Source of the DNA: Cryptomeria japonica | Taxonomy: Eukaryota > Streptophyta > Pinopsida > Cupressales > Cupressaceae | Assembly (NCBI RefSeq): GCF_030272615.1 | Contig: NC_081415.1 | Location: forward strand, 601,791,644 to 601,855,643 | Reading direction: 5' to 3' | DNA length: 64,000 bases | In this document: positions 10,602-22,309 of the stretch, piece after piece | Numbering within the stretch: the stretch's first letter is position 1 | Layout: every line of letters begins with the position of its first letter | Made by a program: the position numbers and the translations under genes | The notes under the pieces: generated by a model | Seen by the model: only the letters and a program-made list of their open reading frames with translations | What the model was told of the DNA's origin: nothing | The model's database searches: none

Positions 10602-11842
10602 TGTAGCTAGGAAATCATCAAAGCAATGTAATTAATAAGCTAGCTCAATCACGAAAGAAAATTGTCATGATCTATCCTAACACACTCAATAGAGACATGA
10701 AAATGAAACATTCAAGACTAAAGATTATGCAAACCAAATGTAGATCTAAATGCTTCCTTCATGCGGCTCCATTGTTCTTCTTTCTTCTCCAAATAGTTTT
10801 GTTGTGGATCTCACCTACTAGTGCATGATCATGATATGAAAGCAAGTAAATAAGATATTGGCGCAAGAGTACTCGAAGTGTGATTTGACAAAGTGATTAG
10901 AAATTCAATAATCTGATTAGGGATTAGATTGAAGAAATTCATCCAATTTATAGATAAATTGGAGAAAAGACAAGATTAGCATGAAAGTGATTCGAATGGA
11001 AGTTCAAATCAAGAATAGCAAAATTATGACATGTGTATGACAAATTGCTATGCAAGGATTTATGACAATTTATGACAATTTATGACAAATTGCTATGCAA
11101 GGATTGATTGATTGTCAATTATGACAAATTATGACAAATTTCTATGTCATTCCCATGAAATTAGGAGGAAAATAGGGGGAAATTGAAATAGAAATTAGGA
11201 AAATTAGAAAAATAGAAAATAGGAAATTTAGTGAATTAATTAATAATTTTTCATTTATTAATTAATTCATAAATAGGGAATTAATTAGCCAATTAAATAA
11301 AAATTTAATTGTGACAAGAAGACCTAGGATAAATAAATAAATTATTTAACCTAGAGGGAGAATGGAGAGAAAATGACAAACAAGGTTAAATTAGAAATGC
11401 AAGGATGACAATTAGGTCTTGATATAAAATTGATTTGATGTTGATTCAATCATGATTTTGAATTGATTTGATTGATAAACAATTGAGATTGATTGACAAA
11501 TTGACCAATATTGACAAAGAGACCAAATTGATATGCGCCAATTGACATGATCGAAGAGGACAAGGATCGATGACGAATCGATCATAAAACGACGAGATTG
11601 ACAAGTTGATAAGAGATTGACAAGATTGACCAAAATCATAATCAAAGATTGCTATCGACAAGACCTAATTCGAAAGCGAGAAGAACTGAAGAATGCAGAA
11701 GAAGGACTCGATGCTTGCAAATGATAAAGACCAAGTGCATGACATAGGAGAAATGTTAATGTGATGCAAAAACCTAAAATGAGGCAATGCGCAAATGTTA
11801 AAGTACAACTCCGCAAGCGTTGACCATTTTTAGGTGTCTACA
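10602..11842 (-). repeat. 3' LTR of element F
   Basis: Nearly the same sequence as 18849-20086, with TGTAGC at the left edge and GTCTACA at the right edge on the + strand. It contains a short tandem repeat of 'tatgacaattta / caaattgctatgcaagg' at about 11028-11150 and a palindromic TATA-like stretch (caatttatagataaattgg) near 10938. Confidence 0.93.
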
Positions 11843-11860
11843 TTTTGCCCCTCTTTGAGA
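11843..11860 (-). other. Polypurine tract of element F
   Basis: On the minus strand, TCTCAAAGAGGGGCAAAA immediately precedes TGTAGACACC, the 3' LTR start. Confidence 0.85.
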
Positions 11861-14035
11861 CAATGCGATTTTAAGCATTGTTTCAAAGAACAGTAATGAA
11901 AATGCCCCAGACAATGAGAATGACATATGCATGCCCCCTCGAGGAATTGGCCGGAAAAATCCAGAAAAGAGGCCAAGTGATCGATAAAAATGATAGGATC
12001 AAACGGACTGCCAAGACTAACGGAAGAAATGTTAGCAAGCAGAAATTAGACAGAGAACAGATGGAGATGAAGGAAAACTTGCTTTCAGTAATGCACTTTG
12101 TAGGTGAGAACCTTTATTTAATGTAGCAAAACAGATGCTTAGCATCATGGCATTGAAGGCCAGAGCTGAAATGCAACCCTTTTTGCAAAAGACAGACACA
12201 TTGCAGACAAACAACAATCACAACAAAAAAAAGAAAAGGACCATGAACCATCCTGGTCACTCTGAATCACTTAGTGACATCACCGAGCAACATAGGAACA
12301 TGACCGAAGCCAAAGATAAATCACTAAAAAGATAAGATGCACAAATTCCAACAAAGAAAACAAACATCTTGATCTTCATTGTCAAAAGTTGAAAGTGCTG
12401 ATAGGACGATCATGCTGTCTGGTTTCAGGACATGTGGTACCCCGTCTAAGATAGGACACAGTCTGGTTTTGAGTATACCACACCCTGTATAAGACTCATG
12501 ATAGTGTGCCAAGGACAAATAAATTTGCGGTTGATTGACATGACAAGTTGGATCAGTTTGAATGTCTGGTTTGATTGAAAAGGTTCATCTGTTAATGCAT
12601 GATTTCATTAAAGCACAATGTGTGATTGCATGTCGTTGGAGGGATGCTCAGTGATTTTTCTTATGCACAAAAAAGGGATCCTTTATTGACAAAATGCTTG
12701 TTTTTTTTTGAATTTTAATGTTTTGAAATGTTTTGTTCATTTTTTTCAGGACTTTATATGACTTTTTTAGGGATTTTTTTCAGGACTTTATATGACTTTT
12801 AGAGATTTTTTCAAGACATTTTTCAATTTTTAGAGATTTTTTCAGGACATTTTTCAAATTTTATGATTTTTTTCAAGACATTTTTCAATTTTTAGAGATT
12901 TTTTCAAGACATTATTTGATTTTTTTTGGATTATTTCAGGACATTATTTGATTTTTTTTTTTGATTATTTCAGTACATTTTTCAATTGTTTTGAATTATT
13001 GCCCCCAGTGTCTAGCAAGGAAAGGAATATGACAGGTGAATAAATAGGCTTGCTGAAATATTGGTGGATAGAGGGAAGACAAAGGCCTTTTATTATGGAG
13101 ACAATATGGATGCAATTTTCAAGGGCTATTACGTGATGGGACAAGAGACTGGATATGACAATGTAAAGCAATGACATGGCATGAGGGACATGTCAAGAGG
13201 TTCTTGAAACCATGTTTAAATTTTGCGTCCTTATGTCAGATCAAGATCAAGGGATAGAAAAGGTGTATGGATAGTGATAAGATATGGAATGGATAAGCAA
13301 GACCAAGTATGGATAAGGGACATGGACTGAAGGTCGGGATAAGATACGGGATAGTGGTAGAAAGTTGCAATAAGCTAGGGAATATGGATGAAAGGTTGTA
13401 ATAAGAAAATGGATAAAGACCAAAAGCTATGATAGACTAAAAGCTGCAAACAAGATGCATGATTCTCATGAAGATCGTCAACCTTGTCAAGATCAAAAGG
13501 TGGAAAGGGAAACTGGACATGAGGGACAATAGGATAATGGAGGAGTAATAGGACATGAAGGAGTATGACATGGTATGATAGGATAATGAAGGGCAATAGG
13601 ATATGAAGGAGGAGAGTTGCCCCCAAGTGTGGTGTGCAAGAAGTTCATGGATTATGCATGATGCCTATTTGCCAGGTTTTCATCATGGTACTTGCCCAAG
13701 GCGCCTGTTTGCCAGGTTTTCACTAGTGGATGAATTATTTTTCTTTACTTTTTTCTTTTCTTTTTTGTTTTTTTTTTTTCACTTTTTTTTTTCTTTTTTG
13801 ACTTTTTCAATAGAAGATGGACACATGATAGGGAATGGAAGAAGGACTCAAGTGTCTTTTTTTTGGATAGTAGCCTTGAAAAAAAAAATGGACCATGACC
13901 TTTAAAAGTATGCTCAAAGATGTTGGTAGGATAAGGACATGGAAAATGAGATGAAACTAAGGCAAGGATTTATGCAAAGGATTGGACCAAAGGGATCGAA
14001 GGATGGAAAATATGCATTGGATAATGGATAGGGTA
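11861..14035. other. Non-coding 3' interior of element F
   Basis: Between the PPT and the end of the long ORF no coding frame is supported. The region holds a T-rich tandem repeat (12745-12985), a second T-rich run (13738-13805) and purine-rich stretches. Confidence 0.6.
12745..12985. repeat. T-rich tandem repeat in element F
   Basis: Degenerate units of roughly 33-37 bp built on 'ttttttcaggacattttt' and 'caatttttagaga', about seven in a row. The spacing between 'caggaca/caagaca' cores is fairly regular. Confidence 0.75.
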
Positions 14036-16822
14036 TCAGAATAATTGGGCTTCAATGGATGGAAATGTAGGCAAGATCAACACTGGCACACACCTTGAGG
14101 AGTGATGGACTAATGGAGGAAAAATAGATCTCAGATTGTGAGATTCGAATGGAGGAATAGCTTGGGATTTTGGGACATAAGGGCCCAAAATGGATGAAGA
14201 AGGTGGTGGAGAAATAGACTTGGAAGGTTTAGATGGAGGAATAGCAATTTTGGATGCCAAGTTGGATGTTTCTTTTGGATTTTGTGCTTCAAGGAGCTGC
14301 TTAGGGATCCACATGGTTTTTGATTTTTCATGCTTTTGTGGTTCCTTGGAGTGCATTGCTTGCACAAGGGATTTAGGAACCCATATATATTTTGACTTTG
14401 CTATATTTTGAGCAATGGGCCTTTGTGACCTTTTGGATATTTCTTTTTCTTTATAGATCATATTGTTCTTTGTTTTGACATGTCGATTATATTGGACATG
14501 TTGATCCTTGAATAGATGTGGATTTCTAGACTTATGACGTTTACACTTGGCATCCAAATTGCTTGGAGGGGGAAAGGAATGCATGGATGGATAGGAATGA
14601 AGTGGACTTCTTTTGGATTGATGAAATTTACTCAAGGATGTGTGCCTTTGCTGACCTTGCATAGAGGACGAAGGAATATAAGGACCTAAGATGGATGGAA
14701 AGTATGATGGGGAAGGTGTATGTTTGGATTTTGAAGGGATGTTGGATTTAGTAGGGATACCAACATCTTGAGGAATTTCACTGAGGCCATGACCCTTAAT
14801 ATTTTCTTTAACATGAAGGGATTCTTGCTTATGAAGGTCTACTCCTTTGCCTTTATGAATATCTTGACTTGTAGGATACTCTTTTCTTTGGGAAGAAGAT
14901 GCGAGTGCATTATGAGGTGGATATGATATGAGAGAAATAATGAGATCTTGAAGTGGATCGGATTGCACCAAAGTGTAAGAACCCATTATGCATGTCGAGG
15001 GTTCATGAACATCTTGCACTGACACATTAGAATCATGAGGGGGATTAGGATCATGAGGGGGACTAGGATTATGTGGTGGACATGGTTCAATGACAGGCTC
15101 TTCAAGAGATGGAATGGGAGAAATAATGGGATCATCAAAAGAAATGCACTCTTGGAGTGGATATGCTGGATTAAGACAAGGAGATGGAGGAACAAAAGGA
15201 TCTTGTGGAGGATTTAAGGGAATAATTTGATCTTGACAAGGAGGAAGATCATTGGAATCCTCTTTAAAGGTGCTTTGCACTTGAATTTTAATGGGATCAT
15301 CATAAAGGATGGAAGGGATATCTTGAATGTCAATGGGATTTGAAGGGACATTTTTTTCATGAAATGGAAGGGAATCATTTGGGATTGGATGGACTGGGAT
15401 ATCTTGATCTTGCTCGGGGAATGGAGTGTCAATAGGACTTTGGATAGGATGGACAAGAATAGGGGAATCATCGTGAGTGTCTGGGAAGATGAGATCTTCG
15501 TCAACAATTGGATGGGATGATAAGGTTGTAGGATCTTGATCTTGATTTTCTTTAGGACTCATTTCTTCACGCTCTAAATTATCCTCTTGACATGAGGTTG
15601 GACTTTGGATATTCATGGGGGATTCTGACAAGGGATCAATGTTTTGGCATGAAGGAAATGCAATTTGAACATTTGTGATGGATTCTAGCAAGGAATTAAT
15701 GCTTGAAAATGAGGAAGAGGGACTTCGAATGGGGTCCTCTAAAATAGGTAATGGCAATAAAGTGCATGGTGGCATTGGGTCTTGTATTTCTGAAACATGA
15801 CAAGGATGTGCATCATGAATTGGATTATCTTGGCAATCAATTATGGATAGCCCTTGGGTAATTTCATCCTTGGGTGTATTGTTTGATAAGGACAATATGG
15901 AAGGTTCTTGGGAAACTTCTAAAGGTGTAAGGATAGATGCCACTGGAGAGTCAATTTGTTTGCGGGGGGATGAGGCATTGCTAGACATAAGTGTATTATT
16001 TTGATCTTCCTCAAAGAACTCACTTGGTAGTTTCCTTAAGAGCATTGCAATAAAGCCACCTTTCTTTCAAGGTTTTGACATGGTTGTATCTGGAATTTGA
16101 ACTTGTTTTTGATTTAATGTCATGTTTTGATATTGGACTTGGTTCAATTGTTCTGACATGTTTGAAACTTGGCTTGGTGTGGGCTGCAACCTTTGTTTTT
16201 GAATGTTTGGTTGTGGTTGTTGACATTGATATGTTGATTGAACTTGTTGATATTTCACCATTGGTTGAACTATTTGTTGACATTGTATAGTTGGTTGGAC
16301 ATATTGTTGAAATTGGACCATTGATTGTGTTGGTTGTATATGTTGGAAATGTTGAACAATTGGTTGTGATGGTTGAAAATCTGATTGATAGTAAACACCT
16401 TCTTGTTCTTGTTGTGGAGGCACATAATGTTGAAATTGATGTTGTCTCTTTTCTTGAAATTGTTTCATCATCTCTATTTGTGAGAGGAGAGCTGGTACGT
16501 CCGATCGTTCAAGAAGAGATCTTACATCAATTGGCTCAATCTTTGGATTTCAACCTAGAAATTTTTGAAACATTTTGGACATTTGTGATCTATTCTTCTC
16601 AATGTTTTTCACCCTTTGTTCCAAAATCTCATTTTCTTGATCTAGTTTCTCCTCTAGTTTTTGTATTTGGACATTTACATCATCATGATAAGTTTGATTG
16701 ATATTGCCTTGTTGTTGGGTTGGATATAATTGTGATTGCATTGTCGGTTGATATGTCAAACTTTGTTGCATCATTGGTGCTTGGAACCTTGTTTCAATAG
16801 ACATGTCACTATGCAAATGCAA
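14036..16822 (-). pseudogene. Long ORF of element F (929 codons, two stops), function unknown
   Basis: A single minus-strand frame runs from the ATG ending at 16822 to the stop at 14036. It is interrupted only by TGA at 16550-16552 and 16067-16069. The first 90 residues include a coiled coil ('QIQKLEEKLDQENEILEQRV'). A Gln-rich stretch follows ('QQ', 'QPTQ', 'VQPT' motifs), then a long region rich in Pro, Ser, Asp and Ile. Near the end are short internal repeats, 'IWVPKSLVQA' and 'MWIPKQLLEA', and 'SILGPYIP' and 'SILGPYVP'. I recognise no capsid, zinc knuckle or enzyme. It may be a highly diverged Gag-type protein. The low-complexity composition suggests disorder. The stops could be deaminated CGA or TGG codons. 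Confidence 0.6.
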
Positions 16823-18827
16823 TATTTTTGGAATTTTTCAAGGATAATGTATGATATACAACTAAATGCAAACTAAATAAATGAAGATGCAATCTATGGC
16901 AAGAATGCAACCTATGTTTTTGGTTGTTTTTCGAGATTTTGACAAACTTTTTGGAATGCAAATCTAAAAGAGACCCTTCAGAAATTGAAATGATGTCTAG
17001 ACCTCAAAGGACAAAAGGACCAAGTGACAAAAGAAAAAATGACAATGTCTCCCCTGTATGCTTGGATACTAACCTAGGTTTGACCAAATGACATTGATGA
17101 CAAAAAGAGAAAAGGTTTGATAAGGTCTAGACCTCCTAACAATGACTTAGGGTTTATCAAAGATTTGGATTACTCAAGTATGACAAAACCTAGTTTTGAC
17201 ACTATATGAAAAGGGACAATTACTATGCAAATGACCCTAATATGATATGATAATGACCTAAACTTAATGAAGAGACTTAGGGTATGCAAAGTATGACAAT
17301 GGTATGACTTTAATGTAAGAGGACATATGCAAATGGATGACCCTATTGATATGCAAAGGAGTATGACTTAGGTGAAACCTAACCTTGGTAGTTGATAATA
17401 AATTTGCAAAATGAAAACCTAAGATGCACCTAAATCTAAGTGACATGAATGTTGAGACAAGATTTTGAACAATGTTTGACAACCATGTTTGAAGGTGCTT
17501 TGAACTTTGTTGGATGAAATGTTCTTATGTTTAACTTTGTTTTGAATCAATTTGCCTTGTTTTTGAAATGAGACACAATTCAACTTTTGACAAGCAAAGA
17601 AGACAAGATAGTTCAACTTAGACTCAAGACAATCATGCTCATTCACACATTTCTTATGGTAGGCAAGGACATTAGGTACTTGAGAGGTAGACTCATTATG
17701 AGATTCAAGGAGAATACATAGATGCTTGACCCCATGGGCTCCCCTCCATGATACTCACTTCTCAGGGTAGCCAAGCATCAGTCCCCATGGAAATCTCCCC
17801 ATGGTGAACTTAGTATCTCTTCCAAGTATCCGAACTTGTCCTTCTCAAGCAACTAGAAGGGTTTTTGGCTTCTAAATACAAGGTGTTTAGTCAGGATTTC
17901 TATTAAGCATTACTCCTTGATGTCACACAAGCATGATTGAGACATTACGCCCATCAAGATACCAAACAAATGTAGTCGTGCAAGCATGATTTAGACCCAT
18001 GAGGCCCTACTTAGATGTTGATATGAGAAAGAGTTCAAGGGTCATCACTTCCCAAGTAACTGCAATTCCCACGTAACCCTTCCTTCAAAGCTTTCGCTCA
18101 TCAGGTATTTGTTTATAGTGAGTTAGAATGCCAAGGTATTCTAGCCGTACTCACTTTGGGTCGTTCCCTTCTCATGATTATCACTTGCTTACAAAAGCAA
18201 ATGGTCAAGAAGGCAGGCCCTCTAAAGGTGACACTCAATCAAAAACATGAGCATGGTATCGAAGATCTGGATTTTTGATCACCCTAAGAAGGATGAGAGC
18301 ATAATCTCCTACTCCAATGTCAAACTCAACAATCAAAGCAAACATACATTCATTCCATCCTATTTAGAAATCATACTAGGTGCCTAAATATTAATTGCAA
18401 ACACAAAGTTTAGTTGTAGTCCAAGGCAACCTGCAAAACCCAAGTCAGAAGTTTGATATATTTAGTCTTTAACTATCAAACCTGCATAAAACATGTTAGG
18501 AGTTTCATTTGTTGTCTTTGCCATGCGTAATGCCAAGGTGTTGCACAAAGAATCAGTACCATAAAAAACCAGAATGCAAAAAATAGAATGAAAACCGAAA
18601 AAAAAAAAATTTTTTTTTTTTTTTTTTTTTAACACAAGCGCAACTTGCCTTAACACAGGCACAGAACCCATAAAGTTGCACTTGTGTGCCTTCACAGGTG
18701 CAGATCTCTTTGACACAGGTGCAAAAGTGCCCAGAAAGGTCTGAATTGCTTTGTTTCTTGGATTTTTCACCTGCAAATCAGCTCAAAAGCACTCAAAAAC
18801 ACAGTTAAGGGGTTAGATGGTTAGTTT
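16823..18827. other. Long leader of element F without a gene
   Basis: About 2 kb between the primer site and the start of the long ORF (minus-strand sense). No coding frame is supported. It holds an A-run followed by a T-run (about 18599-18630) that would form a simple hairpin, and repeats of an 'acaggtgca'-type motif at about 18640-18730. Confidence 0.6.
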
Positions 18828-18843
18828 CATGTCGGGTTCACCA
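18828..18843 (-). other. Primer-binding site of element F
   Basis: On the minus strand TGGTGAACCCGACATG begins 5 nt after the LTR end ..GCTACA. Element E has almost the same site (TGGTGAACCCGATGTG). I cannot name the matching tRNA with confidence. Confidence 0.75.
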
Positions 18844-18848
18844 ATTAA

Positions 18849-20086
18849 TGTAGCTAGGAAATCATCAAAGCAATGTAATTAATAAGCTATCTCAATCACA
18901 AAAGCAAATTTCCATGATCTATCCTAACACACTCAATAGAGAAATGAAAATGAAACATTCAAGACTAAAGATTATGCAAACCAAATGTAGATCTAAATGC
19001 TTCCTTCATGCGGCTCCATTGTTCTTCTTTCTTCTCCAAATAGTTTTGTTGTGGATCTCACCTACTAGTGCATGATCATGATATGAAAGCAAGTAAATAA
19101 GATATTGGCACAAGAGTACTCGAAGTGTGATTTAACAAAGTGATTAGAAATTGGATAATCTGATTAGGGATTAGATTGAAGAAATTCATCCAATTTATAG
19201 ATAAATTGGAGAAAAGACAAGATTAGCATGAAAGTGATTCGAATGGAAATTCAAATCAAGAATAGCAAAATTATGACATGTGTATGACAAATTGCTATGC
19301 AAGGATTTATGACAATTTATGACAATTTATGACAAATTGCTATGCAAGGATTGATTGATTGTCAATTATGACAAATTATGACAAATTTCTATGTCATTCC
19401 CATGAAATTAGGAGGAAAATAGGAGGAAATTGAAATAGAAATTAGGAAAATTAGAAAAATAGAAAATAGGAAATTTAGTGAATTAATTAATAATTTTTCA
19501 TTTATTAATTAATTCATAACTAAGGAATTAATTAGCCAATTAAATAAACATTTAATTGTGACAAGAAGACCTAGGATAAATAAATAAATTATTTAACCTA
19601 GAGGGAGAATGGAGACAAAATGACAAACAAGGTTAAATTAGAAATGCAAGGACGACAATTAGGTCTTGATATAAAATTGATTTGATGTTGATTTGATCAT
19701 GATTTTGAATTGATTTGATTGGTAAACAATTGAGATTGATTGACAAATTGACCAATATTGACAAAGAGACCAAATTGATATGCACCAATTGACATGATCG
19801 AAGAGGACAAGGATCAATGACGAATCGATTGTAAAACGACGAGATTGACAAGTTGATAAGAGATTGACAAGATTGACCAAAATCATGATCAAAGATTGCT
19901 ATCAACAAGACCTAATTCGAAAGCGAGAAGAACTGAAGAATGCAGAAGGACTCGATGCTCGTAAATGATAAAGACCAAGTGCATGACATAGGAGAAATGT
20001 TAATGAGATGCAAAAACCTAAAATGAGGTAATGCGTAAATGTTAAAGTACGACGCCACAAGCGTTGACCATTTTTAGGTGTCTACA
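18849..20086 (-). repeat. 5' LTR of element F
   Basis: Second copy of the LTR at 10602-11842, aligned from TGTAGC to GTCTACA and followed by the TSD. The internal tandem repeat and TATA-like palindrome are conserved. Confidence 0.93.
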
Positions 20087-20091
20087 AAGAG
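20087..20091. repeat. Target-site duplication of element F, right copy
   Basis: AAGAG, identical to 10597-10601. Deleting F with one copy joins 'GAT AGT GAA GAG' to 'AAA TAT' in one DRM reading frame. Confidence 0.95.
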
Positions 20092-20400
20092 AAATATAAT
20101 CGTGAAAAGTGGGAAGAATGGATCTTGGTTTGGGTGGGGCCAAGTTAGGTGGCTCCTCTAGGGGTTGACAAGATATAAATCATATTAGGATTTTAAAAAG
20201 ATCACACTCATGGAACTTCATGTGCGAGTGATCGATTGCAATGTTTGGGTAATGGATTCCAAATAGATACAGTTGCATACCATTTATCTATCTTGATTAA
20301 AGCCTTTTATCCTACTAGGATTAAATTAAAGTACTTTCTCTTCTATCTGGTATTGGTGGAGAAGAGGTTGCTTTGCATCGACCTAACTTGCCACCTATGG
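20087..20400 (+). pseudogene. DRM methyltransferase fragment, P1 left arm, part 2
   Basis: This continues the fragment cut at 10601. In frame with 'QDSEE' on the far side, it reads 'KYNREKWEEWILVWVGPS', 'VAPLGVD', 'HTHGTSCASDRLQCLGN', 'FQIDTVAYHLSILIK', 'FYP' and, after a frame change, 'LLSGIGGEEVALHR'. DRM proteins read 'NLVWVGKNKAAPLEPDE', 'LGNSFQVDTVAYHLSVL', 'GIGGGEVALHRL'. Several stops are present. The sequence then meets its own inverted copy. The motif IV Pro-Cys active site lies beyond the breakpoint and is absent. Confidence 0.88.
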
Positions 20401-20423
20401 ACCTGACCTACCACCTATTGGCA
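20401..20423. other. Centre of DRM palindrome P1
   Basis: The turn of the fold-back. Around it CCTGACCTACCA and TGGCAGGTCAGG are inverted copies with one mismatch, separated by CCTAT. Confidence 0.75.
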
Positions 20424-21170
20424 GGTCAGGTTGATGCAAAGAAACCTCTTCTCCACCAATACCAGATAGAAGAAAAAGAACTTTAATTTAATGACATCAG
20501 GATAAAAGTCTTTAATCAAGACAGATAAATGGTATGAAACTATATCGATTTGGAATGCATTACCCAAACACCGCAATCAATCAGTCGCACATGAAGTTCT
20601 ATGAGTGTGATATTTTTCAAATCTTAATATGATTTCTATCTCATCAACCTCTAGAGGAGCCACCTGACTTGGCCCCACCCAAACCAAGATCCATTCTTCC
20701 CACTTTTCAAGATTGTATTTCTCTTCACTATCTTGCAGTCTCCCTCATGAATTTTCAATTATAGTGCAGAGTTCTTCACAAAGGACACCACCACATCATC
20801 TAGAGTCTATGCTTCAATTTTTTTCTTTGATCCCATGGAGGCCAATAGTCCTTTGTCTAAGGAACTGCTTCCTGAATAGTCATTGGGGGGAGAGGTAATG
20901 CTTGAAATCATCCTTCTATTGGGAGATTGTATACATAACCTTTTGGTCTTCTGAAAGCTAAAATTTACTTCAAGTCCACAAACTCTGGTTCCACACTATA
21001 TAAATTTTTGGATATTGACTTCCAAATATCCTTCGGAGCAAAAGCATCATTCTCATAATAGAAAAAAGGTGCTCCTTGCATGAACACATTGATTTCCTCC
21101 AAAGTGTGGCCCAATAGGTTTCGGAGGAACTCCAAAACTAGTTAGTCCCTCCGGACATAAATTAGAGATG
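20424..21170 (-). pseudogene. DRM-type DNA methyltransferase gene fragment, P1 right arm
   Basis: On the minus strand the order is 'LTSFGVPPKPIGP', 'GAPFFYYENDAFAPKDIW', 'EPEFVD', 'GYVYNLPIEG', 'WPPWDQRKKLK', 'EKWEEWILVWVGPSQVAPLE', 'VDEIEIILRFEKYH', 'LRCLGNAFQIDIVSYHLSVL', 'FYPD', and motif I at about 20437-20470. This covers the first half of the DRM catalytic domain up to the cofactor-binding motif. The methyl-transfer Cys motif is missing. Stops and frameshifts make it non-functional as an enzyme. It preserves several residues lost in the left arm, so the arms have diverged independently. Confidence 0.88.
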
Positions 21171-21645
21171 TCACATCACACGCTCCAGACATTGTTTGTT
21201 TGTATTGCATACTCTCTATCCATTTATCACTCTTAAACACTTTCCTCTTCTTTTCTCCAATTGCTCTCTTCTAGGCAGTTGACGAGCTTTTTTCCATGTC
21301 ATTCATGATAATGCCTGCTTGCTTTATTTTATGAAATTTGCTTGCACATGACTCTTTAGCTTGTATGTTCTGCTTCCGTACAGATATAAATTTTAATTCA
21401 TGCTCAAATAATAATTAAATAAAATAAGCATTTGTAAAGAAAAGATTTAGTCATTCGATGTTACATATTATCTGACGGAAAGATCCTAGACCTTTCTTGG
21501 AGAAAGGAAACATCATTGATAATCATTTTTTGCAAATAACACTAAATCAAATAAATAATAAATGTTTAATGCAATTTTTAAAAATAGAACTCGTTCAATG
21601 CTTTCATTCATGACGGCAAAGCTATTTGACCCACATCATCTCTCG
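20424..21645 (-). repeat. Right arm of DRM palindrome P1
   Basis: The inverted counterpart of 9690-10601 plus 20087-20400. About 1.2 kb of continuous similarity includes the whole DRM fragment and about 330 bp of AT-rich flank beyond it. The arm is uninterrupted on this side. Confidence 0.88.
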
Positions 21646-22309
21646 CCATCAGAATTCTGATGACAAGTAATGAAACATCCGAAAAGGATGCTGTATATCT
21701 GACGTAACTTCCATCTTGGATGGTCGTCGAGGACCAATCATAGCATCCGTTGATATTTGTGGTCAGGGGTGCAAATATATCCGTCATCAGAGGAGTTCAT
21801 AACATCATTGGATGAACGACACAAATGGCATCGTCAAGAAGCCCGACGACGAGTTTTCGATGGTAAAGTTGGTTGGAAGTCTGACATTTGGTCATCACAA
21901 ATCTAACAATTAGCCATCGGAAATTAGGCCCAAATGTATTAGTGGAATATCTATTAAAATTGGATATTCGTTAAAATCGGATATCCATTTTTGAAAAAAT
22001 AAAAAAATATATTTTAGTAAATTGGGCATAACTTTTGCATTTTATATCAAAATTTTGATTTTTTACAGATGTTGGAAAGGTAATTAAGAGCTCTATGAGG
22101 TGGAGTAGGTATATTTTCAATTTCTTATTTTAAAAAATAATTATAATTCATTTAAATTCATCCTTCATTTTTAAAACATAAAAAAATCATGACTTTTTCA
22201 TATGATTTCCCTGTTGCATGAATTTTTGTAACAATCATCTCAAAATAAACTAAATAAGTAATTAGTTAATAATAGAAAATTTATGAAATTTATTGAGTTT
22301 GATAAATTT
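21646..22309. other. AT-rich arm with GATATCC motifs, unit 1
   Basis: No gene. The first 300 bp carries repeated short GACGAC/GTCGTC-like words. It is followed by 'ggatatcc' and 'cggatat' motifs (about 21945-21995) and an AT-rich stretch that reappears at 26040-26410, and inverted at 53860-54245. Confidence 0.65.

Larger units (their letters stand above)
10602..20086 (-). mobile_element. Complete non-autonomous LTR retrotransposon F
   Basis: It has two LTRs of about 1.24 kb, a perfect TSD (AAGAG), a PPT next to the left LTR and a primer site next to the right LTR. These place transcription on the minus strand. The 7-kb interior encodes one long ORF of unknown type (14036-16822) and no protease, reverse transcriptase, RNase H or integrase. 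The LTR ends (TGTAGACACC..TAGCTACA on the minus strand) are gypsy-like. The two LTRs differ at scattered positions, so the insertion is not very recent. It sits inside the DRM fragment of palindrome P1. Confidence 0.93.
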
